Origin: Rhynchospora pubera
Taxonomy: Eukaryota > Streptophyta > Magnoliopsida > Poales > Cyperaceae
Length of the DNA stretch: 64,000 nucleotides
Assembly: GCA_028095005.1 (NCBI GenBank)
Contig: CM051462.1
Span: 123,184,752 to 123,248,751 of the forward strand
Direction: 5' to 3'
Each line of letters opens with the position of its first letter. Position 1 is the first letter of the stretch. The notes under the pieces were generated by a model. The model did not search any database and was not told where the DNA came from. It worked only from the letters and a program-made list of their open reading frames with translations. Below are positions 25,301 to 37,778 of this stretch, in pieces. The position numbers were made by a program, and so were the translations under genes.

Positions 25301-28300
25301 ACCAAAACAACATTGACCCGGCCACCATTGGCGTAGTCCAGTTGGCACACTGAGGCAGCAGCCTTCATAAACACTGAAGGATCTCTATAAATCAATGGCG
25401 CCATAGTGGTCAGAAAAGACTGAGGTGAAACCCGGCTACCATTGCGTGCAAGGGACCCAGACCCATTGAGAGCATGTTTGATCTCTAGTTCCATTGCTGA
25501 CTGGAGGGTCTGTGGATCTTCTATCACATGCCGCACAATAACAGATGCCACACTGTCAAAACCAGGGAAAATAGAACCACTCGGCAGGTTAAAAAGAGAT
25601 GACAACCCCCCATTTTCTAGAAACTGAGTAGAGAGAGAGTATGTTTTCGTCAAATGGGCACACAACTGAAGAGCTGCTTGCATGACAACTGCAGGTACAT
25701 GCTGTTTAACAAGCTCACAGGCAATCATTAGAGCTTGTTGACTCTCCTCGTCAGTCAGGTAGCCGGTAGGCTTCCCCAAAATTGTACCCATAAAGTCTAC
25801 CTGCTTTCCCTTCTTTTCATCCACGGCATCAGTGAGCTCCCCAGGTAGTTCAACATTTTTTACAGGAGTCTGTTGTAGCATGCTGTCTAGCATGAGTAAA
25901 AGTGTGCTCATAGCCTTCTCAGACAAGGAATCATTAGCTCCGGGGCTCGACCATAAGAAGTTCAAAATCCTCAAAACAACAGGAATAAGGCCTTCTCTAG
26001 CTGCGATTTCATGTGTGTTGCAATCCTCGGTGAGTAACAATGCCAGCATGTGGGCTATAGGATACACTAAACCGGTATCCGTGCCAGGGCCCACAGGACA
26101 ATCCTTTAGTTGCCGGACAAGATACGATACCACCTTTGGCCGACTCTCGCCCTTGTTCCGGTTGCACAATGTAACCAGCAAGCCACCCAAAGAAAAAGCC
26201 ACAGACTCGCAACAATTTTGAAATAACTTCATTGAGACAGAGAGAACATCGTCCAAAGGCGGTGCAGGAGTTGACACTGTTGAACCTGCTGTGTCATCCC
26301 CACCTGAGGGCCTGTCAGGCAGCTCCTCCTTACCTGGCTCAGAGTTGCTGCCTAAGGAGAGAGCTAGAGCTTGTGCTAATTGAACATCCTCTTGTACTAA
26401 TTCTTCTGGGTGTGTAAATAACCAATCAGTTGCTAACTCAACACTATTTGACCCAACATTGCGCAAAGCCTCCTCAACACGAGCCCTCGAGAACCCCATC
26501 TCAATTATGGTTGATACAGTTGCTTCATCAATAGGGGGTGCAACCTGAAGCCGTGGGTTCACGCCTCCGTTCACCCCATGCTCATGCTTAAACTCGCTGA
26601 CTCCAGAATATATGTAGTTCATAATGGAAATCAGCGGGGACAATATAGTCAGAGGACAGCGAGGAAACACTGCATTGTTCCAAACTGGTAGCACTGCTTC
26701 TAAAACCTGCGACTGCAGCATGCACACAAACCCTTCTGGATCCCGTGGTACTGGAAAGAGGTTTATTGAGAGTTCTGCAGCAACTGGCTGAACTAATAGC
26801 TGTGTGCTCTGAGGGGCTGAGGGAGAAAGAAGAAATGAGGAGTTCACATAGTACTCAAGCAGTTTACAGTAGCTCTGCAAAGTTTCCAGAAGCCACGGGG
26901 GATGATTTGGGAGGGTCCATAATAACTGACTTGTTGCCTCAAAAGTTGTGAGGAGCTCCTTGAAGGTACCAGTAACATAGAACCCATTGACAATTGAGGT
27001 GTTGCAGGCACGGCGACGTGAGTCGAATATCAGGGCTGACATGTCATCGGATACCTTGCCGAGGTAACAGCATTTGACAGAGAGGGAGGATTCAAAGCCT
27101 GGTGTAGAGTGGCCTGAATAGCTAAGGGCAGTGAGGAAGAGCCAAGATAGAGCAGTCAGCACAGATCTTGAGGCAGGGTTTAGGACAGCTTCTGTCCTCC
27201 TGCGACCCGGTAAGGATTTAACCACCGTCGAGAGAAAAGCACGTATGGTCGTGCCAAGCCTCATAAGTACCTATATAGAGCACAATTAAGTTTAAATGTG
27301 CAAGATAGAGTATGAATCTAAAACAATGCTTTAGCCTCCCTTGAGACATAACAACTAACAGGCATCAGCAGAGGGCACCCACATTTTACTTAAAAGTCAA
27401 ATAAACACTAAGCATACAAGAAACCAAACCTCCAAATGCAAGGAAAATGATAACAAGATCCCACTTAGCAATGGGAGACACAATATGCATGGTATGAGAA
27501 GGCTTGTCAGAATAATATGTGAATTTCTGGCACTTATTTATTTAAAGAACTATCAAAAAAGAAGGATGTGATACACCAGTTGTCCTCCTAAGCATATGGT
27601 AGAACTAAGGACCGGTGGAGTAAGAAACTGGCTGGTAAGAAAAAATTTTGGCATCTTTCACTATTGTAAGACGCAATATTCAATAGTACTAACAAGACTA
27701 GTTATATATATATATATTTTTTTTTTTAAAAAAAACATGCCTCTCTTGCATGACAATCAGGACTCTTGTTGCCTCCAGTATGAAGACTAATGTAATTCTC
27801 AAGTGTAAACACAGGTCCTTCTGTGTCAGAATGTGCATGCAATGCCTCCAGATGCCGAGTTAACCGGGCCCCTCCACGTAGTCGTGCCAGGCTTGACAGT
27901 CGCCCATGTCGGTGCCCATTCCGGTGCATGCTTGCAGTGGAACGTACCACTGATGCAAAAGAATCATCAGCATTCCAGTCAGAAACTGGTGCATTCATGC
28001 TGCTGCTGGTGCTGATACTAATACCGCCACTATGTACAGTTGGTGATGCTGGTTCAGCTCTAGCCTCTCCTCCAATCTCCCTCTCTAAAACTGCTGCAAT
28101 AGAATCATCTCCACTTGCACCAGGTTCTTGGCCTGAACAATCAAGATCCTCATCTGGTTTATATTCAGCAAGTAATGACAACTGCCATGTGGTCTCCACA
28201 TAAACCTTTGCAAGTTCTTTCAAAATCTCAGCCTCAGCAACTGCAAGCTCAGCCATCATGACTGTGTTATTCTTCAAAAGAAAGCTGGAGAGAACCAACA

Positions 28301-31300
28301 AACCCTCCAGACTGGAAAGAGACCTCAAGACCTCCATCTGCTTTCCAGGGTCACTCTCCTGGAGTTTTGACCCAGCAACTGAGCTCAGTACCTCATTAAC
28401 TGACTTGAGTTGTTCCCTAATGAATGACCCAACAATCCGTAGCATTGCAACTGACTGGGTGGGTGAAAAATTTTTAAATGCACTGGATACACTATTACCA
28501 ATCGAAAGAGAAACAGGCATATACTCAACATCAAATAATTTAAGTACTTTCTCTACACCTTTTTTCTCAACAAACATGCGGCATGTATCAGAGTTTTGAA
28601 CTATCGGTTCAAGCAACCGAACTGTGTTACCAATACACTCAGGTAAAAATGACTCAACAGTGATTGATGCATCTACTGTTTGATCTAAGTTTTTCACTGG
28701 CTCGTCAATATCCATAGGGACAGCTGTAGAAGGCGACTCAAATCCAGATCCAGAAGTAGGTCCAGAGCCAGATCCTATTTTTGCTAGCATATCCAATATC
28801 CAAATGACTGCATCGACCCCGTATGGCCGAAGAGTGGGTGCATGCCGGAGCAATTCATCCAAGCCATTTGATATCACCCCTGGGGCCTCACCACTCAGTG
28901 CCTTTAGATACGATTTAGAGGTGAAAATCCTCAAAAAGCACCTCAGTGCATTCCTCTCCTTCACCATTTGCAATCCATTGCCATTCAAGCACAATGCCTC
29001 GAGGCAAGGAGGTATGCATGTGACTGCATCAGAACTACAGAGGGGCCCATTGGTAATAACATCAATGAAGGCACCAGGGAGGCCAGCAGCCTCTAGGGCT
29101 GGGAAACAGGTCGGATCTTTGTGTATCAGATCCATCATGACATGTGTTGCAAGAGAGAACACACCACCACCAAACTCCTTCCCTCTTTTGAAGATAGCAC
29201 ACAAACAGTAAGGCAACACACTTTCCTCGGACCCACCAACTCGTGCAGTTGTACCTGGTACATACGTCACAAGGGAAACAGTTCGCAGAAGGGCCTTGAT
29301 CAAAACCCTCCTATTATGCAAAAGTACAGTATCTGAACGGGCAGCTTGAACTTGAACGAATGATGTTTCAGGTTCCTTTCCCTTTCTACTTGACCCCTGA
29401 CTTGTACTAGTCTCTTGTTCAGCTTTCCAGGAAACAGACCCATTTTCAATATCTGAAATCTCTGATTTCAGCCGCAAAATGGAGTCATCCAGTCCACCAA
29501 GGTCACGGAACACAGCCGAAGAGGAGTTGTGATAATCCAAGATGCCCTCGACTACTTGCACAGCAGTGGTGACAAGGGCGAGGTGCTGTGGATTGTTGTC
29601 CTTTAAAAGCGGTAGAATGGTTGAAATGAGGCCAGACTCCTGTAGAGCGAGAGAGCCAGGATTTGAGGAGACTACAACCAAGGCAAGAGAGAGAAGTGCT
29701 TCAGCAAAGACCAGTGAACATTTTGTTGAACTGGTGGTTATAGAGTCTATAGTCTTCTGCATGAGACCTGGCAGGACAGTGCGGTGGGCTCCACTTCTTA
29801 TAGCATATATTGTGGTTGGCATGTGTGACCGGTCCTGGCAAAGTGCTGCAAGCGATAGAATGGCGAGAATCCGTACCTAAAAAAATTTTGCGCCAAGACA
29901 AAGCAAAATATTAGAGCACCTGTTAATATACAAACAAATTAACCACACACAAACAAAATTGCCATCTATTATATCAATTAGGAAGTGAAGGTAAAAAGAT
30001 CAATACAAAAGCATTCTTAAAAAAATCCCAACTGTAGGCATACCTTCTCTGGAATCTCATCATAACTTAGCAGAAAGAGCAGCTCGTCAATGAACTCGGG
30101 CTCATTGCCCAAAAGGGTCTCTACATCCTCATGTTCACGGCCAGCGTGTACAAGCATCACAAAAGCATACAGTCGGATGCAAATGTACCGGCACCGATCT
30201 GTCGGGAACCCAAAAGCCCTAGCAAATCTCAACCTTGTAAGTAGTGCGAACCTCATTTCAGCTGGTACATCATGCTCCTTAATCAATTCAGCCAATAGCT
30301 CAAGGTCAGTACCCTTATAGAAGTTCACATCTGGCACGTGAATTATCCGCAACCCATTTGCCCCATGACGGGTAGAGTAAAACTCAAAGTGGAGTGTAGA
30401 ACCTAACTGAACTGCTTCGGGGGGTAAATGATCCGGCAGTGAGCATGAAACTAGGCCAAGTGCTCCCTCTTTTCCACCCCATCCTTGGGAAAGGGTGAAT
30501 AGCTTGGAAGCCAAGGAGCCGGTACGCATGGAAATGCTCTTGCTAATAGATTTGTTAGTGAAAGTCATCAATGTTTGCAGGCTTGCCTCAATGACGTCAG
30601 CATCAGTGGAAGAGAGAAGAGACGTGAGATGCCGCTATTATTGTAGATGGTAAAAAAGCAGTGTTAGTTTACCATTTTAAAATCTTCTTATTTGGGGGTT
30701 TCCTAACAAAATATGTGCAGATAAAGCTAAGAAGTTTCCAAGAAATTGTAAGAACTTCCCAGTGTAAAGGTCAATCACAAGTACATACCACAACTAATAT
30801 GTGAATCAACATTGTGGTAATATGAGTCAGGTTCCTTTTTTTTCATTCTTTTACATTTTCTGTTCCTCTCAACAAAACCGTTGCAAAGCATGTAAAATCG
30901 TTCCAGACAGGACTTTGTAATATAAATGAAATAAGTACCTCAAAAGAGCTGATTAGGTGACGGTTAGAGCAATGCTCCAAAATTAAGCGGCTAACTCTAA
31001 GAACTTGAAGCACAGGCCCGCGAGGGAAAGGTGTGTCAGACTCAAGAAAATCATCTTCTAAGCTCAAGTCCTTTCGGGGTCCTATGTACTTGTCAAAGTA
31101 TGAGTCAAACAAGTTGAATAGCTCAGTCCAGTGATGGAAGTCTCCCTATAGGTGGAAGAGAAGAAATATATGAGATGCTGGGTTCTTACAAAAGCATAGA
31201 TAACTGACAGTCATATTTCAAAGAAAATATAAAAAAGGATCCGTTATATTGGGCGAAGAGCCGAAGAAAAGATAGGATTAATGAAAGTAAGACGAGGTAA

Positions 31301-32533
31301 TTGTAATAATTTGTACTAAATTTCAGATATGGTCTTGACTCAGCATCAAACAAAACAGATGCAAGAATGAAATGAGCATCAATAACACATATGAACTAAC
31401 AAAAGTAAGGTTTCTTAGTGACTGGTTCGATAAATAATTACTTCCATTTTTATCATTATCCACCTGTACACAAAGAGTGACACTAAGCTAGATGGTATTT
31501 TGTGAAAATAAATAGTGCGCAAACAAACATTCCAAATGAAAAAGGAGAGAGGGAAGAAGAGAGAACCTTATCATACTCCCATACAAAATCTCTTAGCAAT
31601 ATCTCTATATCCTCTAGAGGAGCAGCAGTGATGCTGTCTATAAATGATCTTATACTTGGGGGCTACACAAAAACAAAAGACCAAAAAGCATAACATGAGT
31701 ATTAATACTTGGGCATAAAGTTAAAGATGCTGAGTAGTGAGAAATCAAATTCAGGGGACCATCTTCCTGTTTCATATGTTTTGTAAGGAGGGCTCTTTTA
31801 ATTTAAGAGCTTTATTTAAAGCCATATTAACTTTAGTCATTCTATCTTATCAAGTATAGATGAAGTCATTTCACCTTACCAAACATGGCATATTTGTTAC
31901 CTAAAGAAACTCAAATTTCCATCATTAGCCTTAGAAGTGTTAAATCTATGCTGTTGCTTTCCTCCGCTATTTGGAAGTAGAAGCGACAAAAAAAATCTTT
32001 TTGACAGAATAAGCATGCTGAATACTAAGTTTTAAACAAAAATGGAACTTGTACGTTCACTTACCTCAGACAAACATGCTTATAAGCATTCTCTAGGAAC
32101 TCAAAAAACCTTGAAACTTGATTTATAGCATGCCACATTTTTAATATTTAGGTAACAAACATGCAATCGCCTCTTTTGCAATTTAACCACCAATCTCATA
32201 TGATCGGTGGGACCATAGCGCCGATAACACTGCTTGTGCAGTCAGAGTGACATTACACTGACAAGATACTGAAATTCACCTACTTTTGTGCTAGTACAAG
32301 TAAAATTTAGAAATTTCTCTACAATTCTAGTCTGAATCAGGCTTCCTAGCATCAAGCGGGGTAAAAAGACTAAACTTTCAGGTGTAGATGGTGCAATTCT
32401 TAAGTTTCTTTAACCAATTGCCACCCTAATTTGTCATTTTTGTCTAAAGAAACAAATTATAATCGATCAAACAAGAACAGAAGCGGATATAAAGGCTTAC
32501 CACTTCAGTGACTCTTCTTTTCTTGGACTTCAT
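16367..32533 (-). CDS. UPL1: Giant HECT-type E3 ubiquitin ligase, UPL1/UPL2 class
   Basis: E3 ligase that takes ubiquitin from an E2 onto its own cysteine and passes it to substrates. Exons (5' to 3'): 32533-32501, 31662-31567, 31145-30939, 30634-30044, 29876-27741, 27270-22462, 22119-21778, 21467-21266, 20803-20568, 20286-20006, 19799-18812, 18574-18428, 18046-17966, 17704-17479, 17184-17045, 16802-16696, 16469-16367. All phases agree; total 3574 aa, close to known UPL1/2 (~3700). Order: DUF908/DUF913 helical repeats (N-terminal third), UBA (about 1268-1312, IIEMGFSRARVEEALR), UIM (about 1314-1331, QEDVQLAQALALSL), acidic stretch (about 2060-2110), C-terminal HECT. Catalytic Cys is about residue 3541 in SAHTCFNQLDLPEY. 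Start MKSKKRRVTEV matches the family start. The symbol cannot separate UPL1 from UPL2. Confidence 0.97.
20408..20474 (+). mobile_element. Au-type SINE, 3' end fragment, in a UPL intron
   Basis: The stretch contains CCTACCCCAACTTGTTTGGG, AAAAGGCTTAG and a terminal (TTG)n run, the typical 3' end of the plant Au SINE family, lying antisense within the intron 20287-20567. The tRNA-like 5' half is not visible, so it is truncated or too diverged. Confidence 0.7.
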
Positions 32534-34225
32534 CTCAACGAAATTTGCATCCCCGCTCAGCAATCTCAGTCGAGTGATACTGGTAAGATCGACCAAGCCT
32601 CGTTCGCGCAATTCAATCGCTTGATCAGCAATTGAAGGAGAAGCTAATCGGTTTGAGGTGTCGCCAGGGGGGGAAGAGAGAACGAAATAGGGTTAGGGTT
32701 TTGGGAATTATGTGATCGGAGGTTGGGACTAAGAGGGAGGAGAGAAACAGAGATTAATTTTTGGGGAGAGTGAGTCTGAGAGAGAAAAAGGCCTAAAAAT
32801 CCCAAAAAACTAAATGGAGACGGGGTGTAACTATTTATAGAACTATTTTCAGGTTTTATTTTTTATTTATTTATATTTATTCTATTTTTATTATTTCGGA
32901 GATGCTATATATTTAATTGTTTCGACAAACGTGGAAGTGGAATTCCTGAAAATTTCCTAATTATTATTTGAATTTCATCTTCCAAGGATATCCTATCCGC
33001 TTGGGACGAGTAAAATTTTTATTAGATGAAAAATGATATAAATAAACAAGCGCCCTTTCGCTACCATAATCTTTCCATGAATTCGGAATGGAAAATTAAT
33101 AAATTATAAATACTGTTTTAATTTACATCGAATTTTGTTCGCATAAAAAATTGTAGTTGTAGAACTTGGACGCAATTGACAAAGTGTAAGTGTAAAAGTC
33201 AGCGCATCAACCTTAAGCTTGTTTCCTAGTTTTAATTTTCGAAGATGTGGATGTAGAAGTAACTGTGTGGAACTCGTAGAATTGCAAAGCTACACGAGAA
33301 AAATTCATATTTGTCTTCGAAAATTTTAAATTACCAACAAATACGTATCCAAGTTTTTTGAAGCTATAATTTTTTTTTTTTTTGAAACGGAAGCTATAAT
33401 TATTTTGTAGCTTCTATGCATAGTAAGAACTTCAGGAAATTCTAATTTGAGATTTGTATTGATTAGATAGTAGATAGTTACATTTTAAGATCAAAATCTA
33501 AAAGTGGTGGGAATCCTAAAATTACAATTGTTGTCGTTATCAAGATGAGTAGTAGTTAATGATATATGTTTTATCACTTAGTACAATTTTGATTCCCCTG
33601 AGGTGGGTTTCCTTTCCCTCCAATGAGCTAAATATGAAGAGCAAGATGATAATTAATTACTTGACTCAAAACACTATTAAGTATATTTTCTTGAAGAAAA
33701 TTTAGTACAATTTTTTGTCTTGTATTCACTCATGCATCTACAGGTAATATTGTATATACTTCTTCATAAGTATAAGATACGGAATTTATATATAGTTCAG
33801 ACTTGTTAAAATTTGCATGCAACTAATATTTAATTTTGAGCTTACCATGACCATTTGGTGAAATGAAATGAGTCCCAAGTGAAAAAAACTTCATGCATGC
33901 AAATTAACATCTATGCACAAGGAAAAATCGATGCTGAAACTTGTCGATCAACCCAAAAAGAAGAAGAGCGGAGATTCAACCATATACGACCAGCATTATA
34001 TTTGTTTTATTTATTATCTATCAATAGTGTTCTCATTTCTCTCCTAATCAATTGTTAATGTAAAGAGTCTGTGTTCGTTCTGACTAAGTTGGGTCATAAT
34101 CGTAAGTAAACTTAACGAATATTACTTACTTATTTACACTAATTTATAATATACTAAATTATTCTCTCTCCATACGGGAGCAATACTGAGAATGTTAGCT
34201 CTATTCTAATTTATTCGGTGGCTTT
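32534..34225. other. UPL 5' leader and upstream intergenic region
   Basis: Bases just above 32533 on the minus strand form the UPL leader; GA/CT-rich sequence up to about 32810 fits a plant 5' UTR and core promoter, but no splice or TATA element is convincing. The rest is AT-rich with no gene seen. Confidence 0.4.
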
Positions 34226-34234
34226 AATAAATTA

Positions 34235-35940
34235 CCGAAAAAAATAATACTAACTTTACTGTTCATATTAATTTTGATAATAACAGAAAAAATCAAAATT
34301 TTAATACTAACGTTGCTGGATCGTCATCCCAGTTGACGAAAACCAAATACCCTTGGATCGTCATCCCAGTTGACGACCCAAGCTTGGATCGTCATCCGAA
34401 ATGACGATCCAACAAAAAAATCACATATTTTAATAATATTCTGAATTTTTTTTGTTTGGATCGTCATCCCAAATGACGGTCCAAATAAAAAAATTTCAGA
34501 ATCTTTTTTTTAATGCAAATTTTGCATTTTGGCCCCCAAAGTTTTTATTATTACAAAATATATAATTTATAATTAAAAATTAAACATAATTAAAGCATCT
34601 ATTATAAAAATATAAGTATATAATTAAATTATTGCATGTTAAATATATAATATTGTATGTGTTTGTAATATTTATTCATATATATATATATATAATGTAT
34701 CGTATATTTTATATATTAAATACATATTATTGTATATAATTAAAATATATGATACATATTATTATGTACATATATTTCTAATGTATATTTATTTATACAT
34801 TAAAAAAATTATATATTAATATCTACATTTAATGCATAACAAATTTTTTTTATTGGACTACTATGTAAAAATAATAATTTTAGTGTCATCGGCGAATAAA
34901 TTCAACAAAAAATATATTCAATTCTTTCGCCGATGACTCTAAAATTATTATTTTTACAATATAGTCCAATAAAATTTTTTGTTGTATATTTTATATGTAT
35001 TTTTAATGTATATAATTTTTTTAAAAAATTATACATTAAAAAATATATGGTGACGATGACCATATATTTCTATGTATAAGTATATAAAAATATATATGTA
35101 TATAAAATATATTAAAAACTATACTTTAAAAAATATGTTTATATATACATTACATACATATAAATATATACATTTATACATTACATATTTTTTTATTGTA
35201 TTGTAAATATCTATAAATATCTACATATAAATATATACATTTATACATTTATGTACATAAAAAATATCTACATTTAATGTATAATTTTTTTTATTGGACT
35301 ATATTGTAAAAATAATAATTTTAGGATCATCGGCGAAAAAATTGAATATATTTTTGTTGAAGTTATTCGCCGATGACCCTAAAATTATTATTTTTACATA
35401 ATAGTCCAATAAAAAAATTTATACATTAAATGTAGATATTTTCATATAATTTTTTTTAATGTATAAATAAATATACATAGAAATATATGTACATAATAAT
35501 ATGTATCATATATTTTAATTATATACAATAATATGTATTTAATATATAAAATATATGTTTCATTATATATATATGTATAAATAAATATTACAAATATATA
35601 CAATATTATGTATTTAACATGCATAATTTAATTATATACTTATATTTTTATAGTAGATGTTTTAATTATATTTAATTTTTAATCATAAATTATATATTTT
35701 GTAATAATAAAAAATTTTGGGGCTAAATGAAAAATTTACATTTAAAAAAATTTCAGAATATTATTAAAATATGTGGTTTTTTGTTGGATCGTTGGATCGT
35801 CATTTCGGATGACGATCCAAGGGTATTTGGTTTTCGTCAACTGGGATGACGATCCAGCAACGTTAGTATTAAAATTTCGATTTTTTTTCTGTTATTATCA
35901 AAATTAATATGAACAGTAAAGTTAGTATTAATTTTTTCGG
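34235..35940. mobile_element. Nested-palindrome foldback/MULE-type element with 9-bp target duplication
   Basis: A 1706-bp element that is nearly one long inverted repeat. Left end CCGAAAAAAATAATACTAAC and the reverse complement of the right end match with small gaps, and complementarity continues for several hundred bases. AATAAATTA is duplicated exactly at 34226-34234 and 35941-35949; 9 bp is typical of Mutator-like elements. Two inner palindromes, 34852-34970 and 35293-35410, are themselves similar. The subterminal zones carry repeated small hairpins built on GGATCGTCAT...ATGACGATCC. No protein is encoded. Confidence 0.88.
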
Positions 35941-35949
35941 AATAAATTA

Positions 35950-36729
35950 CATATACACATGACATATGATTGGTGACGGTAGCCCAATAGGTAACACCCA
36001 GGTCCCAACTAACGTAGATGACTAAATGAGGCTGTGAAAAGAAAACAGTGGACCAGTGAGGCCCAAAAAAGGTAAGCTACTTGTAATCTGCATGTATTTT
36101 CAACAATCAATTTGTTTTGATTGAGATAATGAGATCTACTACAACCCAAAAAAGAAATATGATCTCAGACAACCCAACATATCTTTAGCCTACAGCAAAT
36201 TAGTCTATGCAGACCACATTTCTGAAAAGAAAAGGAGAGGTAGAAATCAATATCACATCAACTCCCTAGAGGATAGTATAATATAAGATAACATGAGACT
36301 AAGAAAATGTCTTATTGTGTGAAATGGGTTTAATTATTATTGAATATGATGTTTTTTTTAAATAGTCGTCACTGAATGATATTTTTGTCGAGCCAAAATT
36401 TGAATTACTTTATGTCCTCAATCCTTCTGAATAGAAACAGTAGGCTATTACCATCTTCTATTTGAAGTTTTTAATGTTACACTGGTGCCCCTGAGCTAGT
36501 TACTCCATGTTTGACATCTTCAAATGAATAATTTAATTCCCAGAAATCCAAAACTGCATACCCATGGTCCTGGTACTGACAGATTGAAATCAGTGTTTTC
36601 TCACTTACGGATTGTCCCAAACTTCACCTTTCTGACAACAATAAGTGAATAACAAATGACACGAGAATCAGGTTCTGAATATAAAATGGCTTTGCATGTT
36701 CCATTTTAACAAAATAGCATCTGTCTGTA
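35950..36729. other. Intergenic, nothing supported
   Basis: AT-rich sequence with no gene, repeat family or RNA gene that I can support. Confidence 0.35.
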
Positions 36730-36861
36730 TTAAAAAAAATGCTGGCTGAACATACTGATCATATCATCAGCAGATAAGTTTGAGGCCTTTGGGACTTCCA
36801 CTTGCAGCTGCTGCAGGTGCAGTAATTGTGAGCTTTCACCATTGATCATCTCAACAATTGC
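36730..36861 (-). other. Possible orphan 3' exon downstream of the thiolase gene
   Basis: After a CAG acceptor the minus strand stays open for 43 codons to a TAA. The reading includes AIVEMINGESSQLLHLQQLQ and SNLSADDMISMFSQ, which look protein-like, but I recognise no family and find no partner exon in phase upstream. It could be a gene fragment, an alternative 3' exon or chance. Confidence 0.2.
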
Positions 36862-37778
36862 CTGTGGGCGGTACGGACTAGCAGTCTAGCATCCCCATCT
36901 AACTCAGGTTGAGTCATCAAGGAATTTAGGTTTCTATTTTTTCTTTCATGGGATCATACACTCTCATACTCTCATTTACAATGGTCTTCAATCTGTACAA
37001 TTTCCATCGGACTGAACCAGTAATCCAGTATTAGTTAACAGTCCTTCATTCAATTGAAAGATAGCCTACTTTCTGGAATGCAAGATATTTTCATCTTAGA
37101 CAGCTGCCACCTTCGATGCATAACACCAAAGAAAATGAATGTCCGAATTAAAATCATACTATGGATAAAGTTGGCCTACAAGAATTAATAGGTAAAGAAA
37201 TGTGCTCGCGCATACATCTCTAAATCTAGTACAGCAACTGAACACTCCGATTCTTATACTAGCTTAAGGAAACAAAAGGCATCCCTCTAATTCTAGTACG
37301 AAAACTAAAGCCTGGACCTTCATTCTAGCTTAATTAAAGAGAAAATCGCAGTTTAGAAAGAGAACAAACATAAAAATTTTAACATACAAATTACCCACTA
37401 CTATGTTCCCTACTTACAGGCACTTTTATTTCACCAAATAATAATAAATGACAAAGAAAACAAGGTAAAAGCAGCACAGACCCGAGATGTACCTACATGA
37501 ACCACAATCCAAGAGTAAAAAAACTATTTTATTAAGCAGCACTATGATTTCATTTAAGTACTGGTGTCAGCGACCATTTTGATTGTCATACTTAATACGA
37601 CAATCATTCCTTGTGCTTCTGGGAGTAACAAGTTGCCTATGAGTCAAATCCCAGCAAAATATATGCACACGACAGGTCACTCTTTTAGCTACCCAAACTT
37701 ATGCATATTGAAATCTGGTACTGTAATATTTGCTAGGTAGCGTATGATTTGGTAAAGTAAAATAAGCTTACAGGAATA
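36862..37778. other. Thiolase 3' flank
   Basis: Probable 3' UTR of the minus-strand thiolase gene near 37778 and intergenic sequence beyond it. Nothing else supported. Confidence 0.35.

Noticed and set aside
35442..35624. 60-codon Tyr/Ile-rich ORF
   Set aside because: AT-rich arm of the palindromic element; chance frame.
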